DNA from: Vulcanimicrobiota bacterium
GTDB taxonomy: Bacteria; Eremiobacterota; Eremiobacteria; Baltobacterales; Baltobacteraceae
Assembly: GCA_028287545.1 (NCBI GenBank)
Contig: JAQBPL010000093.1
Span: 1-5,829 of the forward strand
Direction: 5' to 3'
DNA length: 5,829 bases
Part shown: in pieces, positions 5,806 through 5,829 of the stretch
Layout of the letters: each line of letters opens with the position of its first letter
Numbering within the stretch: the stretch's first letter is position 1
Program-made: the position numbers and the translations under genes
Notes under the pieces: generated by a model
The model's input: the letters and a program-made list of their open reading frames with translations, nothing else
Database searches by the model: none
What the model was told of the DNA's origin: nothing

Positions 5806-5829
5806 GTCGCTGCGTGGCGGCTCGGCGGG

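Noticed and set aside
5806..5829. Terminator after the last gene
   Set aside because: The 24 bases contain no clear inverted repeat or T run. The window ends too soon to judge.
1..5829. CRISPR array, tRNA/rRNA genes, insertion sequence or defence system
   Set aside because: I saw no spaced direct repeats, RNA-gene signatures, terminal inverted repeats or transposase motifs. The coding content is fully accounted for by biosynthetic genes and one exported protein.

Overview
The window is a dense, high-GC stretch of bacterial chromosome. Almost all of it is one plus-strand operon of eight genes (126-5805) with no intergenic base between the first start codon and the last stop codon. In order: a cysteine synthase-family PLP enzyme, MoaC, a MogA/MoaB-type molybdopterin adenylyltransferase, FolC, FolP, FolB, FolK, and an exported protein that looks like an outer-membrane beta-barrel. 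All seven junctions overlap: six by 4 bases (ATGA or GTGA) and one (folC/folP) by 8 bases. Recognisable Shine-Dalgarno sequences are mostly weak, so translational coupling is the likely mode of expression.

The functional theme is pterin biosynthesis, plus a cysteine synthase. FolB, FolK, FolP and FolC are four successive steps of folate synthesis, from dihydroneopterin to dihydrofolate and its polyglutamates. MoaC acts early and the MogA-type protein late in molybdenum cofactor synthesis. Both pathways start from GTP. The GTP-consuming enzymes (FolE, MoaA), the sulfur-transfer and molybdenum-insertion proteins (MoaD, MoaE, MoeA) and dihydrofolate reductase are not in the window. The cysteine synthase could feed the sulfur branch of cofactor synthesis, but the sequence does not show this.

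Layout: 1-99 may hold the first 33 codons of a divergent minus-strand gene that runs off the left edge; 126-1148 cysteine synthase; 1145-2154 the two Moco genes; 2151-5158 the four folate genes; 5155-5805 the exported protein; 5806-5829 a 24-base tail with no visible terminator.

The organism is a high-GC bacterium. The last gene's signal peptide and beta-barrel character point to a cell with an outer membrane. It could be a proteobacterium or a less studied diderm lineage such as Candidatus Eremiobacterota; that placement is only a guess, because the window holds no taxonomic marker. Most genes are recognisable members of known families. The least expected elements are the beta-barrel gene joined to folK and several substitutions at usually conserved positions in the enzymes.
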